A stretch of DNA of 64,000 nucleotides, from positions 159,349,256-159,413,255 of the forward strand of contig NC_053394.1 of the NCBI RefSeq assembly GCF_905171765.1, read 5' to 3'. Source of the DNA: Bufo bufo. Lineage: Eukaryota; Chordata; Amphibia; Anura; Bufonidae. The position numbers were made by a program, and so were the translations under genes. Shown piece after piece: positions 44,489-54,330 of the stretch (position 1 is the stretch's first letter; each line of letters starts with the position of its first letter). Below the pieces are notes generated by a model. That model was not told the origin of the DNA. It ran no database searches and saw nothing but the letters and a program-made list of their open reading frames with translations.

Positions 44489-45140
44489 TGTAATGACCGG
44501 CGACACGCACAGGGAGAAAAACAGGGAAAGCCCTGCCCAAGGGAGAGGGAAAGGTGGTGACCCCTAACTCACCTTGCGGCTGGCACCTGACTGCCCTGAC
44601 GTCCCTAGACGGGTTCCTCACCCGTGCGGCGATCGCGTGCCTAAACCCTGGCTTTCCCTAATATGAGCCCTGGATAGTAAACAGGCCGGTGGGATCGCTA
44701 GTCCACACCACTATCACTAAGAGGGAAACACCAGGGAGAGGACAGACAAAACATACAAACACATACACCCAGGTGGGCGACCACAATAAACCAAAAAGGT
44801 CCAACAGGGATCTGGAGGGTAGCGTACTGGACCAACTACCAGCGAACGCAGCAACACAGCTCCAGAAGGTCAGAATAGATGTCCAGGCAGGAAGCTCTAT
44901 CTCTGGCAACCAGAGAAGTGTGAGAGAGAAATATAAGGAGGTCTGGGAGTGCTGGACAAGGAACAGCTGAGGAGAAGGAGCTACGGATCCCTGAGTGAGC
45001 CAAAAGGGTTTGCTAAGCAAACCCAGAAAGCTACCATAAGGAAAACAGCCCTATCTTAAATAGAGCGTGCAGCCAACCGCTGCGACTTCCTGACCCCGGG
45101 TATAACGGAGTCAGGCGTGGTCCTCGACACCCCCGTGACA
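44489..45140 (-). repeat. Chromovirus 5' LTR
   Basis: 652 bp; in element orientation it begins TGTCACGGGG and ends GGTCATTACA. It differs at four positions from the 3' LTR and contains the promoter that would drive the element. Confidence 0.95.
44929..44938 (-). promoter_or_regulatory. TATA box of the chromovirus LTR
   Basis: CCTTATATTT on the minus strand; the TATA start at 44935 is 28 nt upstream of G44907, the proposed first transcribed base. Confidence 0.65.
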
Positions 45141-45321
45141 AATATACTGTCGGATCTGAGTTTTCCGAAGTGAAAAATCAGATCTGAAATGAACAGTTAT
45201 GCAAACGGATCCGTTCTGAACGGATGCAAGCGTTTGCATTATAGGAGCGGATCCGTCTGTACAGACACCAGACGTATCCGCTCCTAACGCAAGTGTGAAA
45301 GTAGCCTAAGCGAGTGGATCT

Positions 45322-45475
45322 CCAGCCTGCCAGCGGCGATCGTTCGCTGGCAGGCTGTAGATGCGATTTTTTGAACCCCTAACAGGTATATTAGACGCTG
45401 TTTTGATAACAGCATCTAATATACCTGCTACCTGGTCCTCTGGTGGTCCCTTTTGCTTGGATCGACCACCAGAGG
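45322..45475. repeat. Three consecutive perfect or near-perfect hairpins
   Basis: Arms are AGCCTGCCAGCG (45322-45356), AGGTATATTAGACGCTG (45382-45425) and GTCCTCTGGTGGTC (45434-45475), each with its complement. They belong to the core of the TTAA-flanked element. Confidence 0.88.
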
Positions 45476-45599
45476 ACACAGGCAGCTCTGTAATAAGTAG
45501 CACCAAGCACCACACTACACTACACCCCCCTGTCACTTATTAACCCCTAATTAACCCCTGATCACCCCATATAGACTCCCTGATCATCCCCTTGCCATT

Positions 45600-47280
45600 G
45601 ATCACCCCCCTGTAAGCCTCCATTCAGACGTCCGTATGTGTTTTGCGGATCCGATCCATGGATCCGTGGATCCGTAAAACACATACGGACATCTGAATGG
45701 AGCCTTACAGGGGGGTGATCAATGACAGGGGGGTGATCACCCCATATAGACTCCCTGATCACCCCCCTGTCATTGATCACCCCCCTGTCATTGATCACCC
45801 CCCTGTAAGTCTCCATTCAGACATCCATATGTGTTTTGCGGATCCGATCCATGAATCTATGGATCTGCAAAACACATACGGACCTCTGAATGGAGCCTTA
45901 CAGGGGGGTGATCAATGACAGGGGGGTGATCACCCCATATAGACTCCCTGATCACCCCCCTGTCATTGATCACCCCCCTGTCATTGATCACCCCCCTGTA
46001 AGGCTCCATTCAGACGTCCGTATGTGTTTTTTACGAATCCACGGATCCATGGATCGGATCCGCAAAACATACGGACGTCTGAATGGAGCCTTACGGGGGG
46101 GTGATCACCCCATATAGACTCCCTGATCACCCCCCTGTCATTGATCACCCCCCTGTCATTGATCACCCCCCTGTAAGGCTCCATTCAGACGTCCGTATGT
46201 GTTTTTTACGAATCCACGGATCCATGGATCGGATCCGCAAAACATACGGACGTCTGAATGGAGCCTTACGGGGGGTGATCACCCCATATAGACTCCCTGA
46301 TCATCCCCCTGTGATTGATCACCCCCCTGTAAGGCTCCATTCAGACGTCCGTATGTGTTTTGCGGATCCGATCCATGGATCCATGGATCCGTAAAACACA
46401 TACGGACCTCTGAATGGGGCCTTACAGGGGGGTGATCAATGACAGGGGGGTGATCACCAATATAGACTCCCTGATCACCCCCCTGTCATTGATCACCCCC
46501 CTGTCATTGATCGCCCCCTGTAAGGCTCCATTCAGACGTCCGTATGTGTTTTGCGGATCCGATCCATGGATCCATGGATCCGCAAAACACATACGGACCT
46601 CTGAATGGAGCCTTACAGGGGGGTGATCAATGACAGGGGGTGATCACCCCATATAGACTCCCTGATCACCCCCCTGTCATTGATCACCCCCCTGTCATTG
46701 ATCACCCCCCTGTCATTGATCACCCCCCTGTAAGGCTCCATTCAGACGTCCGTATGTGTTTTACGGATCCACGGATCAATAGATCGGATCCGCAAAACAT
46801 ACGGACGTCTGAATGGAGCCTTACAGGGGGGGTGATCACCCCATATAGACTCCCTGATCACCCCCCTGTGATTGATCACCCCCCTGTAAGGCTCCATTCA
46901 GACGTCCGTATGTGTTTTGCGGATCCGATCCATGGATCCGCAAAACACATACGGACCTCTGAATGGAGCCTTACAGGGGGGTGATCAATGACAGGGGGGT
47001 GATCAATGACAAGGGGGTGATCAGGGAGTCTATATGGGGTGATCACTCCCCTGTAATTGATCTCCCCCCTGTAAGGCTCCATTCAGACGTCCGTATGTGT
47101 TTTGCGGATCCGCGGATCAGTGGATCCGTAAAACACGGACACTGCGGATCCGCAAAACACATACGGACGTCTGAATGGAGCCTTACAGGGGGGTGATCAA
47201 TGACAGGGTGGTGATCACCCCATATAGACTCCCTGATCGCCCCCCTGTCATTGATCACCCCCCTGTAAGGCTCCATTCAA
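45600..47280. repeat. Array of palindromes around GGATCC sites, ~9 copies
   Basis: Each module is a hairpin of 60-90 bp with arms 'ggctccattcagacgtccg' and complement, centred on GGATCC-type sequence. A spacer made of 'gatcacccccctgtcattg' repeats in both orientations separates modules. Copies vary in centre and spacer number. Open frames through it are translation artefacts. Confidence 0.92.
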
Positions 47281-47358
47281 ACATTTTTTTGGCACAAGTT
47301 AGCGGAAATTTATTTTTTTGTTTTTTGTTTTTTCTTACAAAGTCTCATATTCCACTAA

Positions 47359-49488
47359 GGCCTCATGCACACGACCGTTGTGTGCACCCGTGGCCGTTGT
47401 GCCGTTTTCCGTTTTTTTTCGCGGACCCATTGACTTTCAATGGGTCCGTGGAAAAATCGGAAAATGCACCGTTTGGCAGCCGCATCCGTGAGCCGTGTTT
47501 CCTGGCCGTGAAAAAAATATGACCTGTCCTATTTTTTTCACGGCCAACGGTTCACGGACCCATTCAAGTCAATGGGTCCGTGAAAGAACACGGATGCACA
47601 CAAGATTGGCATCCGTGTCCGTGATCCGTGGCCGTAGGTTAGTTTTTATACAGACGGATCCGAAGATCCGTCTGCATAAAAGCTTTTTCAAAGCTGAGTT
47701 TTCACTTCGTGAAAACTCAGAACCGACAGTATATTCTAACACAGAAGCGTTCCCATGGTGATGGGGACGCTTCTAGTTAGAATACACTACAAACTGTGTA
47801 AAAGACTGCCCCCTGCTGCCTGGCAGCACCCGATCTCTTACAGGGGGCCGTGATCAGCACAATTAACCCCTTCAGGTGCGGCACCTGAAAGGGTTAATTG
47901 TACTATCATATCCCCCTGTAAAAGATCAGGGCTGCCAGGCAGCAGGGGGCAGACCTCCCCCCCCCCCCCCTCCCCAGTTTGAATATCATTGATGGCCAGT
48001 GCGGCCTCCCCCCCCCCCTCCCTCTATTGTAATAATTCGTTGGTGGCACAGTGTGCGCCCCCCCCCTCCCTCCCTCTATTGTAATAATTTGTTGGTGGCA
48101 CAGTGTGCGCCCCCCATCGGCCCCCCCTCCCTCTATAGCATTAGCAACATTGGTGGCCAGTGTGCGGCCTCCCATCTCCCCCCCCCCCCCCCCCCATCAT
48201 TGGTGGCAGCGGAGTTCCGATCGGAGTCCCAGTTTAATCGCTGGGGCTCCGATCGGTAACCATGGCAACCGGGACGCTACTACAGTCCTGGTTGCCATGG
48301 TTACTTAGCAATAGTACAATAGTAGAAGATTCATACTTACCTGCTGCTGGCTGCTGCTGCGATGTTCGTGTCCGGCCGGGAGCTCCACCTACTGGTAAGT
48401 GACAGGGTCTGTGCGGCGCATTGCTAAATGAACTGTCACTTACCAGTAGGAGGAGCTCCCGGCCGGACACGAACATCGAGCTCACAGGTAAGTATGAATC
48501 TTTAACTATTGTACTATTGCTAGTAACCCGCTGCCACCAATGATCGGGGGGGGGGGGGGAGATGGGAGGCCGCACACTGGCCACCAATGTTGTTAATGCT
48601 ATAGAGGGAGGGGGGGCCGATGGGGGGCGCACACTGTGCCACCAACGATTTTTTACAATAGAGGGAGGAAGGGGGGGGGGGGGGCGCACACTGTGCCACC
48701 AACGATTTATTACAATAGAGGGAGGAAGGGGGGGGGCGGGGGGGCGCACACTGTGCCACCAACGATTTATTACAATAGAGGGAGGAAGGGGGGGGGGGCC
48801 GCACTGGCCACCAATGATATTCAAACTGGGGATGGGGGGGGGGGTCTGCCCCCTGCTGCCTGGCAGCCCTGATCTCTTACAGGGGGATATGATAGTACAA
48901 TTAACCCCTTCAGGTGCGGCACTTGAGGGGTTAATTGTGCTGATCACGGCCCCCTGTAAGAGATCGGATGCTGCTAGGCAGCAGGGGGCAGTCATATACA
49001 CAGTTTGTAGTATATTCTAACTAGAAGCGTCCCCATCACCATGGGAACGCCTCTGTGTTAGAATATACTGTCGGAAATGAGGTTTCACGATCTAACTCAT
49101 ATCCGACAGTATATTCTAACATAGAGGCGTTCCCATGGTGATGGGGACGCTTCAAGTTAAAATATACCATCGGATTGGAGAAAACTCCGATCCTATGGTA
49201 TATTAACTCCTGACTTTACATTGAAAGTCAATGGGGACGGATCCGTTTGAAATGGCACCATATTGTGTCAACGTCAAACGGATCCGTCCCCATTGACTTG
49301 CATTGTAATTCAGGACGGATCCGTTTGGCTCCGCACGGCCAGGCGGACACCAAAACGACTTTTTTTTCAGGTCCGTGGATCCTCCAAAAATCAAGGAAGA
49401 CCCACGGACGAAAAAACGGTCACGGATCACGGGAAAACGGAACCCCGTTTTGCGGACCGCAAAAAAATACGGTCGTGTGCATGAGGCC
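47359..49488. mobile_element. Harbinger-like non-autonomous element 2
   Basis: The ends are GGCCTCATGCACACGACCG and its complement CGGTCGTGTGCATGAGGCC, identical over 19 bp. TAA flanks both (47356-47358 and 49489-49491). The uninterrupted target 'attccactaacttgtgac' is present at 50493-50510 in the same satellite, which fixes the insertion edges. The interior shares palindromic modules with element 1. No transposase is present. Confidence 0.88.
47940..48860. repeat. Inverted modules with long C/G runs
   Basis: Blocks of 8-15 C (47945-48200) mirror blocks of G (48545-48845), joined to 'ccctctattgtaataa' modules. The centre near 48425 pairs 'gtgtccggccgggagctcc' with its complement. G runs could form quadruplexes (inference). 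Confidence 0.85.
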
Positions 49489-49491
49489 TAA

Positions 49492-52100
49492 CTTGTGACA
49501 AAAAATAAAATTTCACATGAACTCACCATACCCCTCATGGAATCCAAATGCGTAAATTTTTTTTGACATTTATATTCCAGACTTCTTCTCACGCTTTAGG
49601 GCCCCTAAAATGCCAGGGCAGTATAAATACCCCACATGTGACCCCATTTCGGAAAGAAGACACCCCAAGGTATTTGCTGAGGGGCATATTGAGTCCATGA
49701 AAGATTGAACTTTTTGTCCCAAGTTAGCGGAAAGGGAGAGAAATCAATTTCCGCTAACTTGTGCAAAAAAGACCCATTTCTATGAACTCGCCATGCCCCT
49801 CATTGAATACCTTGGAGTGTCTTCTTTCCAAAATGGGGTCACATGTGGGGTATTTATACTGCCCTGGCATTTTAGAGGCCCTAAAGCGTGAGAAGAAGTC
49901 TGGGATCCAAATGTCTAAAAATGCCCTCCTAAAAGGAATTTGGGCCCTTTGCGCATCTAGGCTGCAAAAAAGTGTCACACATGTGGTATCGCAGTACTCA
50001 GGATAAGTTGGGGAATGTGTTTTGGGGTGTCATTCGACATATACCCATGCTGGGTGAGATAAATATCTTGGTCAAATGCCAACTTTGTATAAAAAAATGG
50101 TAAAAGTTGTCTTTTGCCGAGATATTTCTCTCACCAAGCATGGGTATATGTAAAAAGACACCCCAAAACACATTGCCCTACTTCTTCTGAGTACGGCGAT
50201 ACCAGATGTGTGACACTTTTTTGCAGCCTAGGTGGGCAAATGGGCCCAAATTCCAAAGAGAACCTTTCGGATTTGACAGGGCATTTTTTACACATTTGGA
50301 TTTCAAACTACTTTTCACACATTAGGGCCCCTAAAATGCCAGGGCAGTATAACTACCCCACAAGTGACCCCATTTTGGAAAGAAGACACCCCAAGGTATT
50401 CCGTGAGGGGCATGGCGAGTTCCTAGAATTTTTTATTTTTTGTCACAAGTTAGCGGAAAATGTTTATTTTTTTTCTTCTTACAAAGTCTCATATTCCACT
50501 AACTTGTGACAAAAAATAAAAACTTCCATGAACTCACTATGCCCATCATGAAATACCTTGGGGTGTCTTCTTTCCAAAATGGGGTCACTTGTGGGGTAGT
50601 TATACTACCCTGGCATTTTAGGGGCCCTAATGTGTGAGAAGTAGTTTGAAATCAAAATGTGTAAAAAATGCCCTGTGAAATCCGAAAGGTGCTCTTTGGA
50701 ATGTGGGCCCCTTTGCCCACCTAGGCTGCAAAAAAGTGTCACACATCTGGTATCGCCGTACTCAGAAGAAGTAGGGCAATGTGTTTTGGGGTGCCTTTTT
50801 ACATATACCCATGCTGGGTGAGAGAAATATCTCGGCAAAAGACAACTTTTCCCATTTTTTATCCAAAGTTGGCATTTGACCGAGATATTTATCTCACCCA
50901 GCATGGGTATATGTAAAATGACATCCCAAAACACATTCCCCAACTTCTCCTGAGTACGGCGATACCAGATGTGTGACACTTTTTTGCAGCCTAGGTGGGC
51001 AAAGGGGCCCACATCCCAAAGAGCACCTTTAGGATTTCACAGGGCATTTTTTACACATTTTGATTTCAAACTACTTCCCACACATTAGGGCCCCTAAAAT
51101 GCCAGGGCAGTATAACTACCCCACAAGTGACCCCATTTTGTAAAGAAGACACCCCAAGGTATTTCGTGATGGGCATAGTGAGTTCATGGAAGTTTTTATT
51201 TTTTGTCACAAGTTGGTGGAATATGAGACTTTGTAAGAAAAAAAAAAAAAATCATCATTTTCCGCTAACTTGTGACAAAAAATAAATATTTCTAGGAACT
51301 CGCCATGCCCCTCACGGAATACCTTGGGGTGTCTTCTTTCCAAAATGGGGTCACTTGTGGGGTAGTTATACTGACCTGGCATTTTAGGGGCCCTAATGTG
51401 TGAGAAGTAGTTTGAAATCAAAATGTGTAAAAAATGCCCTGTGAAATCCGAAAGGTTCTCTTTGGAATTTGGGCCCCTTTGCCCACCTAGGCTGCAAAAA
51501 AGTGTCACACATCTGGTATCGCCGTACTCAGAAGAAGTAGGGCAATGTGTTTTGGTGTGTCTTTTTACATATACCCATGCTGGGTGAGAGAAATATCTCG
51601 GCAAAAGACAACTTTTACCATTTTTTTTATACAAAGTTGGCATTTGACCGAGATATTTATCTCACCCAGCATGGGTATATGTAAAATGACACCCCAAAAC
51701 ACATTCCCCAACTTCTTCCGAGTACGGCGATACCAGATGTGTGACACTTTTTTGCAGCCTAGGTGGGCAAAGGGGCCCACATTCCAAAGAGCACCTTTAG
51801 GATTTCACAGGGCATTTTTTACACATTTTGATTTCAAACTACTTCCCACACATTAGGGCCCTTAAAATGCCAGGGCAGTATAACTACCCCACAAGTGACC
51901 CCATTTTGGAAAGAAGACACCCCAAGGTATTTCATGATGGGCATAGTGAGTTCATGGAAGTTTTTATTTTTTGTCACAAGCTAGTGGAATATGAGTCTTT
52001 GTAAGGAAAAAAGAAAAATCATCATTTTCCGCTAACTTGTGACAAAAAATAAAAAGTTCTATGAACTCACTATGCCCATCAGCGAAATGAGAGCTGCTTC
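49492..52100. repeat. Satellite of ~750-bp units, each a long palindrome
   Basis: Half-units of ~370 bp alternate in orientation. One type of symmetry centre lies in 'cacaagttagcgga' with its complement (near 49752, 50480, 51250, 52000). The other lies in 'ccgagatattt' with its complement (near 50085, 50850, 51620). The leftmost part, 47285-47355, is separated by Harbinger-like element 2. Minus- and plus-strand frames of 60-145 codons through it are artefacts of the repeat. Confidence 0.9.
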
Positions 52101-52519
52101 AAAAAGCGGAAATTCACATTTTTGTACCATAGTTTGTAAACGCTATAACTTTTACCCAAACCATTTTTTTTTTTTTACCCAAACATTTTTTTTTATCAAA
52201 GACATTTAGAACAATAAATTTAGAGAAAAATTTATATAATGATGTCGTTTTTTTTGAAAAATGTTACAACTGAAAGTGAAAAATTTCATTTTTTTGCAAA
52301 AATTTAGTTGAATTTCGATTAATAACAAAAAAAAGTAAAAATGTCAGCAGCAATGAAATACCACCAAATGAAAGCTCTATTAGTGAGAAGAAAAGGAGGT
52401 AAAATACATTTGGGTGGTAAGTTGCATGACCGAGCAATAAACGGTGAAAGTAGTGTAGTGCAGAAGTGTAAAAAGTGGCCTGGTCATTAAGGGTGTTTAA
52501 GCTAGGGGGGCTGAGGTGG
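52101..52519. other. Right terminal module of the TTAA-flanked element
   Basis: A/T-rich, with runs of T and A and no coding frame; it ends 'gggggctgaggtgg'. Confidence 0.6.
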
Positions 52520-52523
52520 TTAA

Positions 52524-52830
52524 AAAAAATAATTTCCTTAAAATTTTCTCACTGTGTGTGGCAGAAGGTAAAGCAGTGAAAGCAGATACATTTCTGCAGC
52601 ACACAAATACACTATTTGAGTAGTATATTCTTAGATAACACCCCGCTTCTATATGTTGTTTTGGGGCCCACTGGTCTTTCACACCAGTTTATGTTTTCCT
52701 TTAAATTTTCTGACTGTGTGTAGCAGAGGTAACGAAGTGAAATTGGATACATTTCTGCAGCACAAAAATACACTATTTGAGTAGTATATTCTTAGATATA
52801 GCTAGCGATTTGTGTCACTATTAACACTCT
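52524..52830 (+). repeat. hAT-2 leader tandem repeat, right part
   Basis: It continues the repeat at 35930-36105: 'cactgtgtgtggcagaagg' and 'cttctatatgttgttttgg' return, with the added block 'tacatttctgcagcacaaa' twice. Confidence 0.8.
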
Positions 52831-53121
52831 AACAGCCAGTCCCTGCTCCACACAGCTACCTCTCCCTACACTGACAAAAGACAGAATGTAAAATGGCAGC
52901 CAGATCAGGTCTATTTATAAGGTAGGGGGTATGTCCATGTGCTGAAACGTCTCAATTGGCTGTCCTGTACCACCTGATGGATGTGTCATGGGTCAAAGTT
53001 CTCACAATGTAAAAAAATATGGCGCCGGCGAATATCGCCATATGTTCGCATGTTCGGCGAACCGCGAATGTGTAAAGTTCGCCGCGAACCGACCACCGGG
53101 CAAACCCCAATGCCATCTCTA
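52831..53121 (-). mobile_element. hAT-2 5' terminal region
   Basis: On the minus strand it runs from TAGAGATGG inward. A 'tatttataagg' box at about 52912 (plus strand; CCTTATAAATA on minus) could be the TATA box of the hAT-2 transposase. The following 8 bp, CTCATCTG, would be the target duplication, but its partner was not found. Confidence 0.5.
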
Positions 53122-53179
53122 CTCATCTGTTTCTGGCTTTAGTTCTTCCAAATCATCCTTCAAAGTCTTCATGTCCTAA

Positions 53180-53463
53180 AAAAAGTCTGCAAGATGCAGA
53201 GAGAGAGAGGAGCTTGATGTTCCTGATGACATATTCTCATCGATATTGGATGATGTGGAAAAGAAGGAAAAGCAGATGGCAGAAGAAGAGCTCCCACATA
53301 TAGGGCAGGAGTGCACTGGGGTTGGAGAAGTGGATATGGCAGAGCTTATTAATATTCTGTGTTTACTGTCAAATACCCTGCAGGAGATTGCAGGCAAGAA
53401 CAGCAATAATATGCATATTGTGCCCCCACCTTACCAGCCAAACTCCATACCAGCAACAGCCCC
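53180..53463 (+). CDS. Partial unknown coding segment cut by an LTR
   Basis: The frame is open from 53180 and reads REREELDVPDDIFSSIL, then DDVEKKEKQMAEEELPHIG, MAELINILCLLSNTL and a Pro/Asn-rich end. It is acidic and helical with a Leu-rich segment. No family was recognised. The frame meets the TG start of a gypsy LTR at 53464 and stops three codons later inside it, so the original C-terminus is lost. It could be a last exon of a DNA transposon protein or a host pseudogene. Confidence 0.35.
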
Positions 53464-53826
53464 TGTTTAAAGGTGCATTAAATGTGCTGCCTTTGGTTCT
53501 TTGGTTCTTTACTGCAGCCAAGGATAAAGCCTTGGATAAAGGCCCAAGGATAAAGCCAGCTTTTAGGCATTCGGGCCTTGGAGAAAGTCAGACAGGATTC
53601 TGCAGAAAGTACAGCCTGATCTGTGAGTTTATTCCCTCTGAGTTATCTTGCTAGGATTCTACCTGCCATTTATGTAAAGCCTGCCTGTTACCAAATCTAC
53701 TTCATATGGAACTGTCTGAAACTTGTATATAGTTGAACTGTTCAGTAAAGAGGAATACTAGTTCACTACAATCGTGTGCGCCTCCATTATTCCTCCTAAC
53801 AAATCGGTGTGCCAGCGTTACTGTCA
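53464..53826 (+). repeat. Probable 5' LTR of gypsy-B
   Basis: It begins TGTTTAAAGG and ends CTGTCA, just before the primer-binding site. No second LTR is in the window, so the limits rest on TG/CA ends and the site that follows. Confidence 0.5.
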
Positions 53827-53827
53827 C

Positions 53828-53845
53828 TGGCGTCACGAACTGTAA
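53828..53845 (+). promoter_or_regulatory. Primer-binding site of gypsy-B
   Basis: TGGCGTCACGAACTG follows the LTR by one base. The TGG start and similarity to the gypsy-C site (TGGCGTCTAGAAC) fit a tRNA primer; the tRNA is not identified. Confidence 0.6.
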
Positions 53846-54330
53846 GGGACCTTGCCATAGGCACGCTAAACCTTCAACACCCAGGGCACCTCACCAACCA
53901 CCCGGCCTGGTCCCTATATCTAGAGAGTGCCCCAGAGGACCTACGTGCCAGCCTCTTCATCACTGCTGTACGCCTGCCCAGGGTATACTACAAACTGTGA
54001 GTACTAAGAGCAACCCTCAGTCTGCCTATTAACCCGTGACCTCACATTCGCTCACCCTAAAGGACTGGCGTACTGCATATTTTGGCGTCACTAACAGTAT
54101 AAGCAAATATTGGAAGACTGGGAGGAGGTCCCTCATTAATAATAACGAACTCGATTCGGGGGAAGCACATCCAATTTGGATTTTGGCCTGCTCCGCCACT
54201 CCTTAAAGGGCCATACCCTCTCCGTGGTCACCCTTAGCAACGGTCTGAGAGAGCGAAGTCCAGCGTGAATCTGCCTACAGAACTTGCCTCTATAGACCAC
54301 GCCATGTCTGCATCCGAGTAAACAGGGCAG

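Larger units (their letters stand above)
39579..45140 (-). mobile_element. Ty3/gypsy chromovirus, near intact
   Basis: The 5562-bp element is flanked by AATAT (39574-39578 and 45141-45145). Its 652-bp LTRs differ at four positions (about 99.4% identity). One uninterrupted gag-pol frame with a C-terminal chromodomain lies on the minus strand. A self-priming-type primer-binding site and a polypurine tract are in the expected places. All parts needed for transposition seem present, so it may be recently or still active (inference). Confidence 0.95.
38095..45306. mobile_element. Harbinger-like non-autonomous element 1 (contains the chromovirus)
   Basis: The termini GGCTACTTTCACACTAGCG and, inverted at the right end, GGCTACTTTCACACTTGCG differ at one base. 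TAA flanks both ends (38092-38094 and 45307-45309), as expected for PIF/Harbinger 3-bp TWA duplications. Without the chromovirus it is about 1.65 kb. The interior holds palindromes such as 'accatcagatcggagt' with its complement and 'ccatcaccatggga'. No transposase is present. Confidence 0.8.
36106..52519. mobile_element. TTAA-flanked palindrome-rich DNA transposon (non-autonomous)
   Basis: TTAA borders both sides (36102-36105 and 52520-52523). The termini CCGCCTCCG and CTGAGGTGG form a short imperfect inverted repeat. The flanks match one hAT-2 leader repeat when the insert is removed. TTAA duplications are the mark of piggyBac-type insertion, but no transposase is present. Removing three nested insertions (36171-38005, 38095-45306, 47359-49488) leaves about 5.2 kb, made almost wholly of hairpins and inverted-repeat arrays. 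Confidence 0.7.
32255..53121 (-). mobile_element. Second hAT transposon (hAT-2), split by a 16.4-kb insertion
   Basis: The right terminus is CATCTCTA at 53114-53121, preceded by GC-rich 'gcgaaccgcgaatg' sequence like the hAT-A ends. The broken transposase is at 32801-35838 (minus). Leader tandem repeats run from 35930 to 36105 and resume at 52524-52830, with the TTAA-flanked element between them. The left terminus was not found; 32255 is where hAT-like 3' repeats start. Confidence 0.6.

Noticed and set aside
45562..47276. Many frames of 70-115 codons in the palindrome array
   Set aside because: Repetitive peptides (DHPPVIDHPPV) on both strands reflect the DNA repeat, not genes.
48234..49020. 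255- and 152-codon frames
   Set aside because: Low-complexity Pro/Ser or Gly/Arg translations of C and G runs in inverted repeats.
50114..51856. Frames of 100-145 codons in the palindromic satellite
   Set aside because: The same peptides recur on both strands with the satellite unit; no domain or start context.
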